From positions 1-25,682 of the forward strand of contig LPNZ01009279.1 of assembly GCA_001655205.1 (NCBI GenBank): 25,682 bases of DNA, in the 5' to 3' direction. Below, piece by piece: positions 20,517 to 25,682 of this stretch. A model generated the notes under the pieces. It was not told the DNA's origin and made no database searches. It saw nothing but the letters and a program-made list of their open reading frames with translations. The DNA comes from Lenisia limosa (Eukaryota; Breviatea). Made by a program: the position numbers and the translations under genes. Each line of letters begins with the position of its first letter. The first letter of the stretch is position 1.

Positions 20517-23327
20517 TCAGGACTTGGATGCTAAGAAGGTTATCTTGCAAGCCCGGTAATATACGAGTGATGTAATGTAAGAGTGATATTACGACAAAAG
20601 TGAAGCTAACATGTAAATTGAGAGGAGGCGGCCTCTCCAACACAACTCTTTGCGAAGATGGGAATACTCTCGGCTTGGAATTGCGTAAATGTTCTCCCCC
20701 AAGAACTATGTGCTGAATAGCTATTTCCGGAATCTGAAGAGATTATCTGTCATCTTTTGTTCTGCTTTTGCTTACTTTAAGAGATGGCGGAGGTTGCTTG
20801 AAAGGAGACACGGAACGCTCAATTGAAGGGGACGGGCGTCTTGGAGACAGCATCACCACATCAGAATAACTTGGCTTTTGCTGAGGTTGTGCTGTCATTC
20901 GCCGGACATGGGGGGCTGAACGATGGGACATGATGGCATATTATCGACACCAACCTGCTGGGAGGGACAATGGAAGTTGCATTGAGGTCAATGGGGCTGC
21001 TTCACTATGGAGAGTCTAAGACGGTTAGATAGGGTTCGCTCAACAACAGACAGAAGTAGCACAGGAGACCTACCAGACAATGCAGGCGGATCACTACCAT
21101 TGTTACTACATTGTGAGTGATTTTTAAAAGACACATACAAAATAATCCTTAAAAGATGGATGAAATAGATCCACTTACTTATGAGACAAAATGTCAGGAA
21201 GATTACGAGAAGGACAAGAGTTGAATTCAACCTCTCGTCACTCTCTTCTATACTTGACGATGGGGCATCAGACAGACAGAGGACTTTGTACAAGAGTGGC
21301 TCAGTGAACGAGTCTACCCCTTGGGAACAATCTTCATCCATTGTTTCTGACTTGAGTAACATGGTAAACATGGACTTGATGGGACTCGATAAAGCCTACC
21401 TTCTCTGTGATAGCAATCAAAGAAGAGCGGCAGAGCCCAATTTACAATCCCAAATCCGAGGAAGAGCAAAATTGGCTATATCAGTCAATATTTCATCCTT
21501 TATTTGACGGCAAAACCACGACTTACGTAAATAATCCAAAACAAGTTGTTATTCTTGTGAGTAAACAGAAGAATGCTCAAAGTTGCAGCAGTCAGAGCCA
21601 AAACTGAAAATCAATTTGAGGTATTTATAAAATTGTCTGCTTTTTCAAAAAACATGGGGTAATAGGTATTCATCAGAATGTCAAAAATATGACACCAAAA
21701 TAATCATCAAGTATCAATGTTAACATACAGAAGAAGAGATAGGAAAGGCGAGACGCGTATAAGGATACTGTCCAAAACGACGACCATGTAACTGTCAGTC
21801 CGTTCTCACTATTGGGTTAGGGAGGTGGGATAAAGACATAGAATACATTGCTGACTGTGAAATCCCGTTACATTTTAATTTCGTAGACAATGGTACCATC
21901 AATCACGCATTTTGACGATTGCTGATGGTTCTACAAAATAAATAAAAGCACATTAAAAATTGAAGTGAAAATATTACCAACTTAAATTGGTCTAACAAAA
22001 TAGCATATTGTTTGATATGATATACTTGTGGTTGGCATGACCTCACAAACCTCCGCATTGGGATTGTCGTCAGAGTCTTTGATAGTAATGTAAATTTCTG
22101 TTAAGTACATAGTGGCAGAAACCTAGCTGCGTAAATAGAAAACACAAGAAGCAATCCAAAAAACTGAACATCCAACCTACGTCTTGTATTACAGTACTAC
22201 CGGGGCAGTATCTTTCCAAGACAGTTGAATTGAAATCCGTTTTATCCAAACTGGTAACCCCCTTAAATTAAGTCAATACCCAAAAATATCAAATAGATCA
22301 ATCAATAGGCGTTAATCATGAATAGATTCAAAACAAAACATCCTACCCTGGTAATAAAGGGCAGACTTGGGATGAAGAAAAAGAACATTGCGGTGATCTA
22401 TGTGCATGAGATTAAAAAGAATACAACAACTCCACAAACCATAAGGCCAAGCCAGAGAAAACAAGGAAATATCGGCATCTGCTCCATTTCTTCAATTGGC
22501 TGCTTTGGGATTGTCACTTTTTCATGTAGTTCATCGAGTATGTAAGTGGGTTTAATTTGAGCAGTATTTCCAAAAGACACCATATGACACTGTCCATGGG
22601 TGCATAAGTTACAGGAACAATTTGTTCCCTCATCCTAAGGAAAATCAGAGTAAGGAGACTGGCTAACTTTTGGCTCTTTTGAAACGCTACCTGGGGATGA
22701 AAGAGAGGCGGATTGGCAAAGAACACTATGCGCAACAATATTATACTCATCAGAAATAGCAACTTCCTTAAAACGTTATTACATTCAAAACAATCATTAA
22801 GTACACCAACTGGACCTAGTATGGAAACATACTTTTTCGTAATCATGAACCATGGAGTATGACAAGGCCTTGGGTTGGGGCAGTGGGGATGGTGAAGGGA
22901 GAGTAGGCGAGATAGGTGCTTGGTTGAAAAGCCTCTTTCGATCAAGTTCATCATCTTAGTGGTTAGATTACTGTCATTATTTCGGGTCCACTCACTCAGA
23001 ATGATAGCGTAGTAGGGTTCTGTTCGCGGGAGAACTACATCTGTTTTGTGAGATGAAGTCTTGAGCAACTCATCTCTATCATATCCCAAATACCAGACGC
23101 CGTGAGGCAAAATTGGCCATCGTATATTAAATCACAGGTCAATAGCTCGCAGAGGAAAGATGCTTCTTTGGCTTCACCTTGAAGGTCATTTGTAACCTTA
23201 TGAATTCTGAAGTGAGAATATCAAACAAAAATGTATAAAACTGCAGTCATGAATACACAATGCACCAATACCCACTGAATACGCCACAGACAGCATTCGA
23301 AGAAGATCGGACAACAATGGATGCCAT
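20517..23327 (-). CDS. Cys-rich multi-pass membrane protein with Pro/Ser-Pro-rich tail, family unknown
   Basis: The model starts at ATG 23327 (MASIVVRSSSNAVCGVFSG) and continues through a hydrophilic, Cys-containing region ending in CSCNLCTHGQCHM. Hydrophobic segments follow: FLWLGLMVCG joined by a 33-nt intron to ITAMFFFFIPSLPF; after a polar loop (LERYCPGSTVIQD, then YLTEIYITIKDSDDNPNAE), RLSYLFFFLALTAATLSILLF; then FWIIY joined to PILLFLGFGIVNWALPLFF; then, after an acidic loop (SDAPSSSIEESDERLN), STLVLLVIFLTFCLI. The tail (MLSPRRPSPSIERSVSPFK, exon 20931-20776 in the alternative numbering, then 20733-20611 and 20543-20517) joins in phase to the membrane part through a 39-nt intron. However, it also has its own ATG at 20931, so it could be a separate 101-residue protein. 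The order of a membrane segment, a luminal beta-like loop and clustered helices loosely recalls Wntless/TMEM181-type proteins, but I see no diagnostic motif. Confidence 0.6.
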
Positions 23328-24215
23328 AATCTAAAAGTTATTTGGTACTGACAGAAAAAGAAACACATTTCAAAATGTTTCGCATATTCTTGTCTTTACT
23401 ATCATATTTAATAGGCAATACCATCAAAAAATATTATAAGAAGTATTCTTTACCTGTCAACTGACCTTTGGGCTGGGCCGATGAGGGGAAAGAAGCGGGA
23501 GATAGGAACGCCTCTGTAACTCTGTAATTCTCACATATCACATAACCCCCCCCCCTTTTTTTTTAAGCATATAACCACTGTAACACGTTCAGAAACTATA
23601 CGGTGGTTTTGGCGCTCTATGCTCAATCCCAATGGTAGTTAGAGGGCTTCTGTAGGGGGGAAGCAATCAGGAATGGTGGTGTGTGTTGATAAACAGTTTG
23701 AGCATTATTGAATCAAAAGAAATCAGCAAACTGCCATATTGGGTAGTTGCAGGACTTTCACATACCTTTTTAGGAAATGCTGCAGACTCTTACCAGATTT
23801 AATCTGTTCACTTTGGTTAATCACTATCATTTTCGTCAATGAATCAGCAAAATAACTTGATAGATTGATAGATTAATTTCAATCCTTTCACTAAAATTAA
23901 AAGGGAGGGCATTCACCGAATTCCATCTAAATTCACGGAAGTTGTTCGCAGTGCAATCCTCCTCCCCCTCCCACCCTCTCTCAACCCCTCCCACCGCTCA
24001 CCACCTGAACACTTCTTAGTTCATTATTATTTCTTAAAATTCACTTCTCTCTCCACACTCATCTTGTTCAAGCCAAGTCACTGCATCACTGCACACTTCT
24101 TTGACACTCTTCAGTAACTGTAACCAAGATTATAAGATTCTTGTGAATATTCATACAACCACAAGCATTACTGAAAACACTTGTTTGACGATTTCAATCA
24201 ACACATTCTTGTACT
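23328..24215. promoter_or_regulatory. Divergent promoter region of the membrane-protein and sirtuin genes
   Basis: About 890 bp with no supported coding exon. It holds a C10-T9 run at 23546-23564 and a strongly pyrimidine-biased stretch at about 23955-24004 (CCTCCTCCCCCTCCCACC and similar), followed by more CT-rich sequence about 160 bp before the sirtuin ATG. I could not assign a TATA box or any known element. Confidence 0.45.
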
Positions 24216-25682
24216 ATGTCCGATTCAGGAACACCTTGTACGTGCTGTCCTGAATTGCATTTCACCACCCAGCACCGTCAACATCGGAGGACCAATTACT
24301 GAATTCAATGGACCTTCAAGGGGTTGCTGACTATATCAAGGAGGGGAAGGCAAAGAAGATTGTTGTTCTAGCAGGAGCTGGTAGCTGGGATTTGTAATTC
24401 TCCACCCTTTTTTATTTTTCTTTGATTTGCTTAATCGACCAAGGCATGTCAGTATCAGCAGGTATCCCTGATTTCCGTTCCCCTGAAGTGGGATTATATG
24501 CACAAATCGCAAAGCTAGATATTGAAGTTGAAAGCCCGATGGTTGGTTGGGGTACAGCTTGCTCAGTACTTCTTACTCTTCATTCTCATTTGCTACTTTG
24601 ATGTCAATATTATGTCTATTGTGCTATCTCATGATGAAGCCTAAAAATCATTTTTACAATTATATTAATCAAGTGTAATATTCATCCAAACCTGATGATA
24701 CAGCATCCTGGGCAGAACCAAATGCACCTTCATATTTCCACTTCTCTCATTTCGAATTATCATCTATGTAGGATGTTTTTGATATTGAGACTTTGGAGGA
24801 AACACCAGAGCTTTTCTTCAGTGTCGGAAACTGTGTGTGTGTGTTTCTGTCTAGTGTCACTAATAATCTTCATACTTCTTTCTGATTATTGTCATTTGTA
24901 TTTTCTGAAGACCGATTTTTAAGTGTTGTTAAATTGTCGGAGACTGACACATCAGTAATTGCTCCCACAAACTTTGACCCCACGCCAAGTCACTTTTTTG
25001 TCAAACTTCTGGACACTAAAGACGTTCTACTGCGACATTTCACTCAAAACATCGACACTTTGGACCATAAGGCCGTAGGGTGGCGAACAATATATCATTA
25101 TTCAATAGTATAATATTTACTGAGTGTATCGTAATCATTGGATTCATTATTGATAAGAATTCGGCCACTCTGAGGATAACTAACATAAACTCAGGGTATT
25201 GAAGAAGACAAGATTGTTGAAGCGCATGGTTCCTTTAAAGCTGCAAGATGCATTGCTTGTGATACTCCATACACTTCTGAGGTATAGCGTTGATGGGGTA
25301 CTACTTAATAACACTATTTTTTCTTAGTCTTTTGACAATACCAGGAAATCTGCGATAGTTTGGAGCGAAAAGAAGTGATGAGATGCTCAGTGTGCCAAAC
25401 GGTTAGGGGATTGAAATAAATGGTGTATTCTTATTAAAAAACATGAGACATTTAGAGCAGGTTCTGACTGATGTGGAAAGTGTCAGGAAAACAATTTCAG
25501 TCATTTATGTGTTTTTATTTTGTACGTGATAGCACCCTCGCCAATACTCTTCATTGAGTTTTCTTTCGTTTAACTTTATAAAGTAACCTTTGGTCTGTAC
25601 ACCTATGTTTTGTACTGTTGTTTTTTTAATGTTTGCTTGTGTGTTGTGTTGTGTGTTTACCCAGCCACTTTTTGTTGATACC
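24216..25682 (+). CDS. SIR2: SIR2/SIRT2-like NAD-dependent protein deacylase, 3' truncated by window
   Basis: Exon 1 MSDSGTP (24216-24237) joins across a 35-nt intron to [20 protein letters not shown], then [10 protein letters not shown] (24273-24380). Exon 3 (24444-24541) reads [18 protein letters not shown], so the NAD-binding GAG-S--GIPDFRS signature spans a 63-nt intron. Exon 4 (from 24772) reads [17 protein letters not shown]. The exon ending at 25074 reads [17 protein letters not shown] followed by [13 protein letters not shown]. Exon 25195-25281 reads [19 protein letters not shown], containing the catalytic His (EAHGSF) and the first zinc pair CIAC. Exon 25345-25401 contains the second zinc pair CSVC. 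Layout and spacing are those of class I (SIRT1-3) enzymes, which remove acyl groups from lysines using NAD+. The conserved KPDIVFFGE segment should follow but is not in the window. The start of the TQNID exon, near 24924, is uncertain. Confidence 0.93.

Noticed and set aside
21181-21507. Plus-strand frame of 108 codons
   Set aside because: It is antisense to the minus-strand exons coding the acidic loop and two hydrophobic segments of the membrane protein, whose introns and phases agree.

Overview
The window is nuclear DNA from a eukaryotic microbe. All five genes I can identify are cut into short exons by GT-AG introns, and many of these introns are only about 27-60 nt. Several carry a TGAC or CTAAC branch-point-like motif just before the 3' AG. 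Stop codons look standard, exons are roughly 50% GC, and some introns and spacers are very AT-rich. Compact, intron-dense genes like these suit a free-living protist. I cannot name the lineage from the sequence, and an intron-rich metamonad is only a guess. Seven N-runs, most beside G, C or A homopolymers, show this is a scaffolded draft assembly.

Layout: (1) 1-534, minus: 3'-truncated gene for an MTH1187/Ecm15-type thiamine-binding protein (UPF0045). (2) about 1290-3343, plus: protein with a LamG/concanavalin-A-like lectin fold, 5' end unresolved. (3) 3576-17566, minus: a very large VPS13 (chorein-family lipid-transfer) gene. Family landmarks appear in the right order from the N-terminal chorein domain to the C-terminal conserved blocks, interrupted by six assembly gaps. 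(4) 17859-20082, plus: M23 (lysostaphin/LytM-like) metallopeptidase with a probable signal peptide, the HxxxD and HxH zinc motifs, and a hydrophobic C-terminal tail that suggests a membrane or GPI anchor. (5) 20517-23327, minus: Cys-rich multi-pass membrane protein with a Ser-Pro/Pro-rich C-terminal tail, family not recognised. (6) 24216-window end, plus: SIR2/SIRT2-like NAD-dependent deacylase, 3' end outside the window.

Most of the predicted open frames in the window are pieces of exons or antisense shadows. Gene calls here come from joining exons across introns by hand, checking reading phase, and matching conserved motifs. The genes do not form an obvious pathway: this is an ordinary eukaryotic neighbourhood of unrelated housekeeping and surface genes in divergent and convergent pairs. 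The items most worth a second look are the surface-type M23 peptidase in a eukaryote, the in-frame miniature introns, the AT palindromic sequence repeated in introns of several genes, and the unidentified membrane protein. Exon boundaries stated exactly are those where donor, acceptor and phase all agree. Elsewhere gene extents are approximate.
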